Positions 24,480 to 33,632 of a stretch of 34,433 nucleotides of DNA are shown here, one piece after another. The translations under genes and the position numbers were made by a program. Within the stretch, counting starts at the first letter, position 1. Every line of letters begins with the position of its first letter. The DNA lies in contig JAJDEH010000457.1 in assembly GCA_029259935.1 (NCBI GenBank), positions 1 to 34,433 on the forward strand, given 5' to 3'. The notes beneath the pieces were generated by a model. It was not told the DNA's origin, ran no database searches, and worked only from the letters and a program-made list of their open reading frames with translations. Source of the stretch: Planctomycetota bacterium. Lineage in GTDB: Bacteria; Planctomycetota; Planctomycetia; Pirellulales; Pirellulaceae.

Positions 24480-24662
24480 GGTCTTCTCCTGGCTGGCGGT
24501 TGAGTACCAGCAGAAGAAAGCAACCCGTGTACCAATCGTGTAGCAGTCTTCGTCGCGGGGAACGTAATCCGTTGACAGCAAGAAGGTTGGCTTCCATTCT
24601 TGCCTGTTCGTTCCGAGGACTCTTGATCTGGCCGAGTTGCCGAAATGCATCGCGCGGTTTGG

Positions 24663-25982
24663 TTACGTGAATTTTTGCACCACGATCGCGCTGGCTTGGC
24701 CCTGGGGAGTCACATTCGCGGAGATGAAGTTATCGCCGGGCAACGCGTCCGCGGTCGTTACCGCCGAGATCGGACAATCGGGATCAGGCGTCGTGTAATT
24801 GAGAATCGGAAACAGTCTGCCGTCGCGCAGCGCCATGACGCTGGCGACCATTTCCACCACGCCGCTGGCCGCGCCCAAATTGCCAAAGTAGCTCTTCGCC
24901 GCGACCACCGGAATCGTATCCGCCCGTGCGCCGAACACATCGCGAATCGCGCGCGATTCATCAATGTCGCACTGCGGTGTCGACAGTCCATGTGCATGAA
25001 TGTGGCCGATGTCCTCCGGCGTCAAACCGGCTGACCGAATCGCCTGACTAAGAGCGTTCCGCAAGGCGACGTCCTTCCGGGCGATGCACTGCCGATCCAT
25101 CACGGTCGAGCTGCCATGACCAATCACTTCAGCCAAAATCGTGGCTCCACGGGCTTTCGCCGTTTCCAGCTCTTCCAGCACGACCGCTCCCCCGCCTTCG
25201 CCTAGCACCATTCCGGTCCGATCCTTGTCAAAAGGCCGGCTTGCCTTGCTGGGTTCGACACCATTGGCGGCGATCTGCTCCTGCAAGACCACATGAACGG
25301 TGCGAATGGGATGAATGCGACTGCCCGTTGAACCGGCGATGATCGCGTCGGCGCTTCCGCGTTTGATCGTCCAAAAAGCCTCGCCGACGGCTAAGTTCGC
25401 TGACGCTTCGCGCAAGGTGATCGAGTTGTTGGGGCCGCGCAAGTCGTTGTAAATGGCGACATGGCTGGCCGGCATGTTGGGCAGATACTTTAGCAACCAC
25501 AGTGGAGTCACTTCGGGCAGACCTTGCTCGGCCCACTTCTCGAAGTCGAAGTCCCCATGCTCGTCAAGGCACTTGCGAATGCCATCGCTGAACTCCTCGG
25601 GGCGGCTCATGATGTAGTCCGAACCGAAGACGACTCCCGTTCTCTCTGGATCGAATTTGCCCGCTTCAAGGTTTGCATCGGCGAGTGCAAACTGAGCTGC
25701 CGCGACGCCCATTTCAATTTCGCGGCACATCACGTTGAGCCCCTTCTTGATGGCTCGCTTCAATTTCTTTTCCAACGGGCCAAAGTCATCGATCTGCCCC
25801 TTGAAGTCGCGTGCTTCACCGCCGAACGTCATCGGCAGAAAATCGGTGGGAACACTGCTAAGCGGCGCGACGCCACTGCGGCCGTTGGTGAGCGCATCCC
25901 ACAGCGCCTCTTTGGAATTACCTATCGGGCTGACAAGGCCAGCGCCAGTAACCACAACACGACGGGAACCAAGATCGGACAT
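24663..25982 (-). CDS. Beta-ketoacyl-ACP synthase homologue lacking catalytic Cys and one catalytic His
   Basis: A 439-residue thiolase-fold protein of the FabF type: VVVTGAGLVSPIGN at the N-terminus, then GPNNSITLREASAN, FDKDRTGMVLGEGGGAVVLEE, HIHAHGLSTPQCD and KSYFGNLGAASGVVE. In FabF the nucleophile lies in a GPSISIATACTSG-like segment; here the aligned residue is Glu192. The first active-site His is retained (H331 in HGLSTP), but the second, normally in KxxxGH, is Asn368. Thus condensation in the usual way is not expected. Possible roles are a chain-length-factor-like partner, a decarboxylase or a non-catalytic subunit. No acyl carrier protein or partner synthase is in the window. The sequence is otherwise well preserved, so it is not a pseudogene. 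Confidence 0.85.
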   Translation of the reverse strand: MSDLGSRRVVVTGAGLVSPIGNSKEALWDALTNGRSGVAPLSSVPTDFLPMTFGGEARDFKGQIDDFGPLEKKLKRAIKKGLNVMCREIEMGVAAAQFALADANLEAGKFDPERTGVVFGSDYIMSRPEEFSDGIRKCLDEHGDFDFEKWAEQGLPEVTPLWLLKYLPNMPASHVAIYNDLRGPNNSITLREASANLAVGEAFWTIKRGSADAIIAGSTGSRIHPIRTVHVVLQEQIAANGVEPSKASRPFDKDRTGMVLGEGGGAVVLEELETAKARGATILAEVIGHGSSTVMDRQCIARKDVALRNALSQAIRSAGLTPEDIGHIHAHGLSTPQCDIDESRAIRDVFGARADTIPVVAAKSYFGNLGAASGVVEMVASVMALRDGRLFPILNYTTPDPDCPISAVTTADALPGDNFISANVTPQGQASAIVVQKFT

Positions 25983-26275
25983 TCGAATCGATAAGGATTA
26001 GACGTGAAAAAACAATTAAACCAGGCGGTGTCGCTAGGCTAGGGCAGGAGCGTCGCCAAGGCAATTCCAATTCGCCCTTCGACGGATCACCCGCAAAGCA
26101 GACGAAGCGGGGCAGTTGAGATTTTGAAGCACAACACCGCCGACTTGCTCACGCCACAGTCCATAACCCCATTTTAGCTAACCCCAAGCGACTGTTCTAC
26201 CTATGTAGATCGCGGGCATTCCACGCGTTCCAGTCTGGTCTGGGTGACGATTGACCCAGCTTGGCTGCGGGAATC
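25983..26275. other. 293-bp intergenic region
   Basis: It presumably holds the promoter of the minus-strand ketoacyl-synthase-like gene and the transcript end of the upstream gene run. I see no open frame, clear promoter or terminator hairpin in it. Confidence 0.4.
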
Positions 26276-26827
26276 TCAATACAGCCAGCAGAGATAAAGA
26301 AGGAATCCAAGCTTGGCGACTAACACTAAGCCCATCAGTGCCGCAACCGGCGTCAGCTCACGCCCGAAGGCCAGCCTGAGGGCACTCAGGGATCCGAGGA
26401 CCAGAAGCACGGAAAAGACCGTTGTGCCCATGAGTTCCCAAATGGATGGCTGGGCGGCTTGCGCGGCAAAGACCATAGCGGCAAGGATCATGATCATGCT
26501 TAGCAATGGGACGACCAGCCAGGCCAGTCGCAGTTTCCCGTCGTTTCGCCTCCCGCGGCAATTTGACGGTAACAAAATCAAGACGATCCCGATCACCAGA
26601 CCGGTAAACAATCCGAACGCCAGATGAGCCACTAGTTCTGGGAGACGGTCGTGAGGATTTATTCCCCACACCATCCAAGACGCGAACGTGCATAAGAGGG
26701 CGACCACCGGACAGACAACTAGCGAAGCAGTCAGCAGGACTAGATTTCGGCGCCAACTTGATCCGGTCGAGTCAATCGGCTTGGTGAGATCGTGGGACTT
26801 GCCTGGCGTTGAGTGATTGGATTTCAT
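26276..26827 (-). CDS. Integral membrane protein of unknown function
   Basis: A protein of about 183 residues. A polar N-terminus of about 30 residues is followed by about five hydrophobic helices: around 30-55, 68-88, 102-124, 133-152 and 162-180. I do not recognise the family and see no catalytic motif. The ATG at 26827 is used; a GTG at 26833 in the same frame is possible. It is the last gene of a minus-strand run starting with the sigma factor at 34169, 54 bp after the esterase gene. Confidence 0.65.
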   Translation of the reverse strand: MKSNHSTPGKSHDLTKPIDSTGSSWRRNLVLLTASLVVCPVVALLCTFASWMVWGINPHDRLPELVAHLAFGLFTGLVIGIVLILLPSNCRGRRNDGKLRLAWLVVPLLSMIMILAAMVFAAQAAQPSIWELMGTTVFSVLLVLGSLSALRLAFGRELTPVAALMGLVLVAKLGFLLYLCWLY

Positions 26828-26881
26828 GCTCACCGTGGGGCCAAAATCGGTCAGGTCACACGCGACACCGGCGTATCCAGC

Positions 26882-27844
26882 TTAGTGCGGTTGTTTCAGC
26901 TTGCCAATCAGGAACTCCGTGACGCTGGCATACTTTACATCGGGTGCGTTCGGATAGACCAAGTGGCACTCGACACCGGCGTCGTTGCACTTCTGTTTCA
27001 GCCCAACTCCGAAATTCGCGGAATGAGTCGGATCTTTTTGCTTCTGTCCCATCGCCGGTGCCGTTCGGTAATAGAGGCCGGTGGCGGGATCATCGCGCGT
27101 CACAAGTTCATAGGGAGAATACTCCTTGATCCATGGCAATACCGATTCACGCGCGGCGAGAAAGACTTCAAATCGCGACAGTTTCCTTTCGGCACTCGGA
27201 TTGAAACCGAAGGCATGTCCGCCGTAACTGCTGTTGGGCATCCACTCTTTCATTTGCTTGGGGTCGAGGCTCGTTTGAGCATTAAGAACGGCGGCACAGA
27301 ACAACCGCGTTGACTCCCGCGCGACCGGATCGCTGCTCGTCGGATTCGCCAAGTCGTCGTGGAAAGCCAACCACAGACTTGAGCATCCTCCGGCGGAGCC
27401 ACCCGTCGCGGCGATGCGTGTCTTGTCGATGTTCCAATGAGTCGCTCGGCTACGAACGAATTGCAGTGCTCGGGCCGCATCGTGTAGCGGACCTTTGACG
27501 GCCGGCTCAATGCCAGCCTTGGTCGCGTCGAAGATGAACCGGTACTCGACAGAAACGACCGAGATACCTTCCTTCAAATACGGCTCGACACTGACAGAAT
27601 TCTTGTTGCCGGCCCACCAAGCACCGCCGTGGATGTACAGAACGGCTGGAGTTGGTTTTGAAGATGCGGCCCTGTAGAAGTCGACCACTTGCTTGGGGTG
27701 CTTTCCGTAGGGGACGTTGGCTTCCGTCGGTTGTCGCTTGCGTGGGACCTCGTGCCCGGCCTTCTCTTCAGCCTTTATTGTCGCGGCCAGCAAGCCGCCA
27801 ACGATCGCGAGTGTCAGCAGGACGTTGTTCAGCGATACTTTCAT
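26882..27844 (-). CDS. Secreted alpha/beta-hydrolase (esterase/lipase-like, BD-FAE type)
   Basis: A 320-residue exported hydrolase with a signal peptide (hydrophobic 7-22). The oxyanion-hole motif is YIHGGAWW (about 70-77), and the nucleophile Ser150 lies in TGGSAGG. It resembles the planctomycete enzymes annotated as carboxylesterase or acetyl-xylan esterase. I see no clear HG-type catalytic His near the C-terminus; the region where it is expected reads PNAPDVKYASVTEFL. It may therefore be altered, or another His (near 223 or 293) may serve. It follows the PPOX-fold gene by 38 bp. Confidence 0.82.
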   Translation of the reverse strand: MKVSLNNVLLTLAIVGGLLAATIKAEEKAGHEVPRKRQPTEANVPYGKHPKQVVDFYRAASSKPTPAVLYIHGGAWWAGNKNSVSVEPYLKEGISVVSVEYRFIFDATKAGIEPAVKGPLHDAARALQFVRSRATHWNIDKTRIAATGGSAGGCSSLWLAFHDDLANPTSSDPVARESTRLFCAAVLNAQTSLDPKQMKEWMPNSSYGGHAFGFNPSAERKLSRFEVFLAARESVLPWIKEYSPYELVTRDDPATGLYYRTAPAMGQKQKDPTHSANFGVGLKQKCNDAGVECHLVYPNAPDVKYASVTEFLIGKLKQPH

Positions 27845-27882
27845 AAAACGGTCCAGGTAACGGGCGACACTGGTGAAGCACT

Positions 27883-28518
27883 TTAATAGAGACGGTCTTT
27901 GTAGGATTCTTCGATCTGTTGCCGAAGGGGCTCAACCTCCAGTCCTTCAATCTTCGTCTGATCGACCAGAATTTTGGCGAAGTCAAAGGGTGGCGGATCC
28001 AAGTTCTCGGCGGACCATTCCCAAAGTTTGGAGCGGATCAAAGCCTTTGCACACTGGAAAAAACACTCATCGACTTCGACGCCGATTCCCACCAACGGCT
28101 GCTTTCCATTCTTCGACATGGATGCCAGCACGTCGTCGTCGCGAATCACGAATGCACGCCCGTTGACGCGCAGCGTTTCACCTAATCCGGGAGTCATGAA
28201 CAGCATACCCACTCGGCCTGTCTCGATGATGTTTCGCAGACTATCAACTCGTCGATTGCCCTTCCATTCCGGCATCGCCAGTGTCCGCGAATCCAGAACC
28301 TTGCCCACCGGTGGCATGTCGCCACGAGGAGATACATCGCATCTTCCGTCGCCGCCAACCGTGCCTATGAGCAAAAAAGGCGAGGCGGCGATGAATGCCA
28401 TCATGTGATCGTCGAGTTCCGCAAGTTGCTTCTTCATCCCCGATTCACTCGGCGATCCAAGCAGCGACGTGAGTTCATCCGCCGACGTTACGATTCGTTG
28501 AAAGCGATTGCCATTCAC
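27883..28518 (-). CDS. Pyridoxamine 5'-phosphate oxidase-fold protein (MSMEG_1061-like)
   Basis: A 211-residue split-barrel flavin/F420-binding-type protein. It shows HMMAFIAASPFLLIGTVG, DVSPRGD (about 62-68), then GMLFMTPGLGETLRVNGRA and VEVDECFFQCAKALIRSKLW, a pattern I associate with the MSMEG_1061-type family. Such proteins bind FMN or F420 and reduce diverse small molecules; the substrate is unknown. The only fitting start is a GTG at 28518, with weak AAGG upstream. The spacing of 42 bp from the upstream large gene suggests co-transcription, though a cytoplasmic flavoprotein in this run of secreted proteins is not explained. Confidence 0.82.
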   Translation of the reverse strand: MNGNRFQRIVTSADELTSLLGSPSESGMKKQLAELDDHMMAFIAASPFLLIGTVGGDGRCDVSPRGDMPPVGKVLDSRTLAMPEWKGNRRVDSLRNIIETGRVGMLFMTPGLGETLRVNGRAFVIRDDDVLASMSKNGKQPLVGIGVEVDECFFQCAKALIRSKLWEWSAENLDPPPFDFAKILVDQTKIEGLEVEPLRQQIEESYKDRLY

Positions 28519-28560
28519 TGGTTGCCATGCCTTGTCTTCGCGACACGTATTCGGAAAATT

Positions 28561-31500
28561 CTATTTCGTTAGATGCGAACGAACTACCTCGGTCCAAAGA
28601 TTATAACCGGCGCGAGTCATATGAACGCGGTCTTCGCCGATTAGGCCGTCGCGGAGCGTGCCGTCTTTCTTCAGCATCCGCGAAGCAACATCGATGTACT
28701 CAATGTAGTCATCCGATTTAGCAAGAGACTTGAGGAGGCGATTTCCTTCATTCATGACTTGCCACTTCTTCATCCGCGCCGTCGATGGCTTGATGGAAAT
28801 AAAATAGAATCGGGTGCGCGGAGATTCCATTCGGATGTAATCGACAAACTGCTTGCAATGCTCCAGGAATGCTGCTGGTTCCAAATCGTACGAGCCTCCC
28901 AGGTCGTTATCCCCTTCATAGATGACGATCCGTCGCGCCTGATAACGCCGAAAGAAGTCTTTGAATCGAAGCACATCCTTCATTCGCGATCCGCCGAATC
29001 CACGGCGAAGGACCTTCACTGGGCTTAGATCCTCGTCCATGCTTCGCCATCCGTGAATGCTAGAACTGCCAATCACCAAGACCTCATCCTGTTCCACGAC
29101 TCGGCCAACGTCTTCCCGTGCCCATTTTTCAAATTCGTCGAAAAAACCATCTGAAGCCTGTTCTTCGTTGAATTTGAAACTAGGCAATCCTGACCGAAGG
29201 GCGCGGCGACGGTTCAAGCCGGGACCTGCATGCGTTAACTTCTTTTCGGAACGGTCCAGTTCGACCAACACCCGCGGACCCAACGCCTCGTAATGGATGC
29301 TGCTCGCGAGTACATCGCATTCTTTGAAATTGATCAGACGGGTCTCCTTGCCTGCCACGAAATGCGAGTTCTTGATGATGGCGTTTCTGAAGTTGAAGTA
29401 GGTGCCGGTGATCTTCGGCACGTTGACCAACGTTTCGCCGGCCAGGGTCAGCGGCGGAGTGGCCACGGTTTCGCCCGGTTTTCGATCGATGCCGTCAGCC
29501 ACGGCCTTGGTGTCGAACACAATGGAGAGCGTGCAGTTCTCATAGTGGTTGTCGTGCAACTTGGCGACCCCTGTTCGCGTCTTGTAACCGACGTGCCCGC
29601 CCGTGAATTTGTTGTTCCTGAAAGTGTAGTTGTGGGGCCTGCCATGGACGGCCACATTGTGTTCGAACGTGTTACCCTCGATCAACAATTCACTTCCGGC
29701 ACAGATGACGAGATCCCCGGCGACATTGTCCTTGAACCGGTTGTTTCTAATGACAACATCCTGCATGAACTCCCAACCATCTTCGAGATCAATCCCGTAA
29801 GCTGGCGCCGTACCGCCATTGCTGGCGAAAAGATTGTCTTCAATGAGCCACTGTCTGCCGCCACAATAGCCGAGCCCCAACCTTCTGTTGCCAATGAGCT
29901 TGTTGTGATGAAAGTGAACGTCAACAGGCCCCTTGAAGTTTGAAATTCTGCCGACGAAACTTCCCTTTCCAGCCCCGGCATGCAGAGGCGTCTCCGAAAC
30001 TTCAGGTTGATTGAATTCCAGATGAGCGAATCGAGCGCCCTCGGGAATGGTCGCCTTTCTGAATTGAAGACATTTTTTCATCTCGATGAACTTCATCCGC
30101 GCATCGTAGAAATACGCTTGATAGACTCGGCCCCTGATAAACGGATAGCCCAAATAGCCGGTCGAGTATCCGAACTCGAATTCACCTTGACACTTCGTAA
30201 GGTCGAAAGGCTCGATACTTCTGGTCTTCTCCGTGCTGTCGATCTTCTGGCCGGTTGCGGAAAACGCGCCTTGTTCCAGATGCTTTTTGTAAATCGAGTG
30301 CGCGATATTCGCTAACAGTTCGGGCCGTGTCCTGGCGCCAGAGAAGCGGGAGTTCGCGCCGTCTCCGGTTACATTGGTCAGCGTGAGGCGGTCGACTTCA
30401 AGGTTGCGACCGCCATCAAAAACGAGACCATGGCCCCATTCATGGAGTCCATTGTTGGAAGAAAAGTCATGCTTGTCTCGGTCGCCTCGCAGCGTGCCGT
30501 TGGTAAGCCGGACGTTTTCAGCTCCATCCACGAAGTTCACTATTTTGTACTTGATCTCGCTGTTGGCATTGATTTGCAGCGTCGCGCCATTCAGATCGAT
30601 AATGGTGTCCCTGTGATCGATCACCAGCGGATCGGTTTCGCTGATTAGATACGTGCCTTGCGGAAAGACGATCCGATTCGCGTTCAGCGTTTTGGCGTAT
30701 TGCAACGCCGCGTTGATTCCCTTGGACGTTTCGGCCGGATGATCACCCTTGTTGCTGATGTTGAACTTCTTCAGATCAAGTACATATTCCCGAGTGTACT
30801 TCGAAGGGTCCGCGGTCGGCTTGGGGGTCTTCGTGATCGTGATCCGCGGAATGATTTGCTCTCCCGCGAGGTCCGTGCGCGAGACGTCGGCGGTTGCTTC
30901 CCGCGGCAGCCATTCGAATTTATCTGGCACCGTCGCGACGGGCTTGACTGCCTTCTTGGGAGCAGCGGCATCCTGGGGCTTGTCGGCCGGTTTATCATCT
31001 GGTGCCGAAAAGTGGGTGTTGACCCAAGCCGCCAGAATGGTCTGGCCGTAGTTGCGACAGCTAGCCGGATCCGTGGACTTGCCAGGCGGCGCAAAGGGGA
31101 TTTCCAAAGTCGCCGCCATGATGGTGCCCGCTTTGAATCCGAAGTAGTTGGAATTCATGGGAGCCGGCGTCTCGGTGGGCCTCAGCCAGACATACGGCCC
31201 GACCGGCGCGCTCTTCGGCAGCCCCTTCTTGATCCAACCCGCAAACTCCGAGACGTTTTGGAAATTATATTGAGGATGTTCCTTCGGTCCGACAAAATAC
31301 ATGACCTGATGGTCATTCATGACCAGCGTTGGACAGTGAAAGTCCAGCGCGAAGCGGAAGTTCTTTTCCTGGTCCAGTTTTTTGATGGCTTGAATTTCCG
31401 GGTAGATGCTCTTTTCACCGTAGTCACGATTGTGGTCGTGCGGCCTGCGATTCTTGCCTTGGTCTCCTTCTTCGACTCCGTCCCGGTCCACGAACGGCAC

Positions 31501-32217
31501 TCCGTAGAGTACATACTTTTCACGAAATGCGCGCCCGGACGGACTCTCGGATATGGCCTCTTGCAGGAATCCTTCCAGCACATAACTGGCGATCGTCTCG
31601 GCGGCGTGGTGCCGGCCAGTCACCAGCATCGGCAACACTTCTGGTCCAGGTGATCCGATTTGCAGCAACGTCACGTTGCGACCGTTTCGACTCTTCGTTA
31701 GCACGCTCGTTTTGAGGTGAGCATTCGAGGCGTTCTTAGTTAGAAATGCGCCGAGTTCTTTTTGTAAATATGGAATCGTCACCGCAAACCGAACGCATTC
31801 GCCCGCTTTTGCAAAGTCGTAAGAGAACGACCTGCCTTCCACATGATCCGTGCCCATCCATTTCCAAGTCTCGCCCGAATCAGTGCTAATCGCCGGACCT
31901 TGAAATCCAATCGCACCATTCTTGAAACCGGCAACCTTTTCAGGAAAGACAAAATTCACTTTGCCCGGCCTTGTCGACGTGGATTCAAAATACCAATAAA
32001 ACCACGGCCTTCCGCCCCGCAAATCCGGCTCGAGCTGCACCGAATCTCCGTTGTTGTCGATCACCTTGGCGTTCCCGCCGGGAAAATCGATGTTGATGGT
32101 GACGGCACCGGCGGCCGCATCGGCCCGCCCAGGCGATACGTTTGTCGAAATAGCGGGTATCAAAAATGCGGCCACGGCCAGTTGTCGAGCAGAACGGCTG
32201 AAATTAAACGCGATCAT
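28561..32217 (-). CDS. Very large secreted chimera: M14 carboxypeptidase-like, right-handed beta-helix and SGNH hydrolase
   Basis: About 1218 residues, with a signal peptide (ARQLAVAAFLIPAISTNV). Three modules follow. An N-terminal beta-sandwich and M14 zinc carboxypeptidase span about 30-400: ligand motif GRHHAAET, RPHDHNRD, a DFHCPT ligand and a TLEIPF catalytic Glu. A Lys/Pro/Ala linker and a pectate-lyase-like beta-helix occupy about 440-1000, with strands such as IVFPQGTYLI and IIDLNGATLQI. A C-terminal SGNH hydrolase covers about 1025-1218: GSSSIHGW, RRGFGGS, EGDNDL and DRVHMTRAGY. Amide/peptide cleavage, glycan binding or cleavage and deacylation could act together on one surface substrate. 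I chose the ATG at 32217 because the signal follows directly; a GTG at 32277 is in frame. It lies 68 bp after the FecR-like gene. Confidence 0.85.
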   Translation of the reverse strand: MIAFNFSRSARQLAVAAFLIPAISTNVSPGRADAAAGAVTINIDFPGGNAKVIDNNGDSVQLEPDLRGGRPWFYWYFESTSTRPGKVNFVFPEKVAGFKNGAIGFQGPAISTDSGETWKWMGTDHVEGRSFSYDFAKAGECVRFAVTIPYLQKELGAFLTKNASNAHLKTSVLTKSRNGRNVTLLQIGSPGPEVLPMLVTGRHHAAETIASYVLEGFLQEAISESPSGRAFREKYVLYGVPFVDRDGVEEGDQGKNRRPHDHNRDYGEKSIYPEIQAIKKLDQEKNFRFALDFHCPTLVMNDHQVMYFVGPKEHPQYNFQNVSEFAGWIKKGLPKSAPVGPYVWLRPTETPAPMNSNYFGFKAGTIMAATLEIPFAPPGKSTDPASCRNYGQTILAAWVNTHFSAPDDKPADKPQDAAAPKKAVKPVATVPDKFEWLPREATADVSRTDLAGEQIIPRITITKTPKPTADPSKYTREYVLDLKKFNISNKGDHPAETSKGINAALQYAKTLNANRIVFPQGTYLISETDPLVIDHRDTIIDLNGATLQINANSEIKYKIVNFVDGAENVRLTNGTLRGDRDKHDFSSNNGLHEWGHGLVFDGGRNLEVDRLTLTNVTGDGANSRFSGARTRPELLANIAHSIYKKHLEQGAFSATGQKIDSTEKTRSIEPFDLTKCQGEFEFGYSTGYLGYPFIRGRVYQAYFYDARMKFIEMKKCLQFRKATIPEGARFAHLEFNQPEVSETPLHAGAGKGSFVGRISNFKGPVDVHFHHNKLIGNRRLGLGYCGGRQWLIEDNLFASNGGTAPAYGIDLEDGWEFMQDVVIRNNRFKDNVAGDLVICAGSELLIEGNTFEHNVAVHGRPHNYTFRNNKFTGGHVGYKTRTGVAKLHDNHYENCTLSIVFDTKAVADGIDRKPGETVATPPLTLAGETLVNVPKITGTYFNFRNAIIKNSHFVAGKETRLINFKECDVLASSIHYEALGPRVLVELDRSEKKLTHAGPGLNRRRALRSGLPSFKFNEEQASDGFFDEFEKWAREDVGRVVEQDEVLVIGSSSIHGWRSMDEDLSPVKVLRRGFGGSRMKDVLRFKDFFRRYQARRIVIYEGDNDLGGSYDLEPAAFLEHCKQFVDYIRMESPRTRFYFISIKPSTARMKKWQVMNEGNRLLKSLAKSDDYIEYIDVASRMLKKDGTLRDGLIGEDRVHMTRAGYNLWTEVVRSHLTK

Positions 32218-32285
32218 CGAATTTCTGTTTCCTCGTTGGTAGGTTTGTCTTGAAAGCATGTCATCCTTCGGTTGCACCAGCTTGG

Positions 32286-33629
32286 TTAGCGAACGGAAAC
32301 TTCCAGTGTGGGGCCGGATGCCCGGGGGTGGCGACTGCTGGCAAACGCGTGAACCAGGCCTTGGTATTTCCGTTCGCCCGTGGTGCGAACGAGGACAAAG
32401 CTCACTTGCCGGTTGTTGTCCGCCTTCAGGAAGGCGACCAAAGCCGCGTTTCCCAAGGTGAAACTTCCTGTTTGCCTGCCGCGTGGCACATCAAAAGTGC
32501 CCAGCAATTTACAACGATCCAAGTTCGGCGCGTCGGCCCAGCGGAGATCCTGTTCGGACCAGTCCTCCGCGGTCTCGTCGGTCACCCCATAGACGGCGAA
32601 CGTATTCGTCTCGGGAAGATACGCCGCGTAACCCAAGCCGGTGGGAACAAGGTTCAGACGGATTTGCGCGGATTGAATCGAACCGCCGTCAATCCGCGAA
32701 ACATCAAAGTGAAACAGCGAACGGCGATCGAAGCCGTTGTTCTCGGAACTGCTGAGCTTGGCCATGAGAAAATCGGGATGCAGGTGAATACTTCTCTCGT
32801 CATGCCGAACGATCGACGTATCGCGAGACGTGCCGAGTCGCACCAAATTCGCTTCGCTCGCAAAGCTGGCTTCAGATTGCCGCCGCGGGATCGACCTAAG
32901 AGATTCGGCCGTGGCCACGGCAAGCTCATTGTCCGTCAATCGAACGGCTCGGTCGGTGTGAGCATGATTCACCGAAATTTCACCGGACAGCACCTCGAAT
33001 CTTGATTGCCGCTTTGTCTTATCGACGGATACCGCGAACTCGGTTCCATGATCGACGGCATACGCGTTCGGCGTATCGATCACAAAGCCAACGGCGGTTT
33101 CAGGAACATGAATAACGGCCGAACCTGACACCAGCCTGGCCCGCATCGGTGTCTCCAAGATCAGATGCGCGGGAGCTTGCAACATAACCTCGGCGCCGGA
33201 AAGGAACTGAATGGTTGCGACGCCCGCTTCCAGCTTCAGAAAGCCCCGCGGGAGCTGTGTGCCGGGCGTGGTTGGCGACGAACTTTCCCAGGCGGCGTAC
33301 TCGCTGGAAACCAACGTGGCGACGATTTTCGGTTTCGAGACCTGCCACCAGACTAGAAATCCCACGGCCAGGCAGACGGCTGCCGCGATGCTTCCCCAAG
33401 CAAATGCACGCCGTCGTTGCCCCGGAGCGACATCAAGTTCTTCTTGAATCAACGAATCTCCCATCAGGGATAGGCGCGCGTGTTGGTGTGTCAGATCGAG
33501 AAATAACCGTCGAGATTCCACGCTGTCGAGGAGCGCGGACTCAAGCTCCGCGAATTCCGCGTCCGAGATGGAACCGTTGATCTGGCGCTCCATCAGTCCG
33601 GCCAGGCGGTAGGCTTGCTCGTTAGTCAT
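32286..33629 (-). CDS. FecR-like membrane protein with C-terminal DNRLRE-type domain
   Basis: A 447-residue membrane protein. Residues 1-60 form an anti-sigma-like helical domain without a zinc motif (NGSISDAEFAELESALL). A membrane helix follows at about 75-93 (FAWGSIAAAVCLAVGFLVWW). The FecR domain is at about 115-245, with GFLKLEAGVATIQFLSGAEV and VDHGTEFAV. A C-terminal domain from about 295 carries RRSLFHFDVSRI and SAQIRLNL, characteristic of the DNRLRE/CBM96-like carbohydrate-binding beta-sandwich, and ends at LEVSVR. It starts 3 nt after the sigma-factor stop, so it is probably the regulator of that sigma factor, and could sense extracellular glycan through the C-terminal domain. Confidence 0.87.
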   Translation of the reverse strand: MTNEQAYRLAGLMERQINGSISDAEFAELESALLDSVESRRLFLDLTHQHARLSLMGDSLIQEELDVAPGQRRRAFAWGSIAAAVCLAVGFLVWWQVSKPKIVATLVSSEYAAWESSSPTTPGTQLPRGFLKLEAGVATIQFLSGAEVMLQAPAHLILETPMRARLVSGSAVIHVPETAVGFVIDTPNAYAVDHGTEFAVSVDKTKRQSRFEVLSGEISVNHAHTDRAVRLTDNELAVATAESLRSIPRRQSEASFASEANLVRLGTSRDTSIVRHDERSIHLHPDFLMAKLSSSENNGFDRRSLFHFDVSRIDGGSIQSAQIRLNLVPTGLGYAAYLPETNTFAVYGVTDETAEDWSEQDLRWADAPNLDRCKLLGTFDVPRGRQTGSFTLGNAALVAFLKADNNRQVSFVLVRTTGERKYQGLVHAFASSRHPRASGPTLEVSVR

Positions 33630-33632
33630 GGC

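Noticed and set aside
24480..24650. Longer N-terminus for the small secreted protein
   Set aside because: The extension would bury the signal peptide after 57 residues, whereas the ATG at 24479 has a GGAGAAG site and begins the signal directly.
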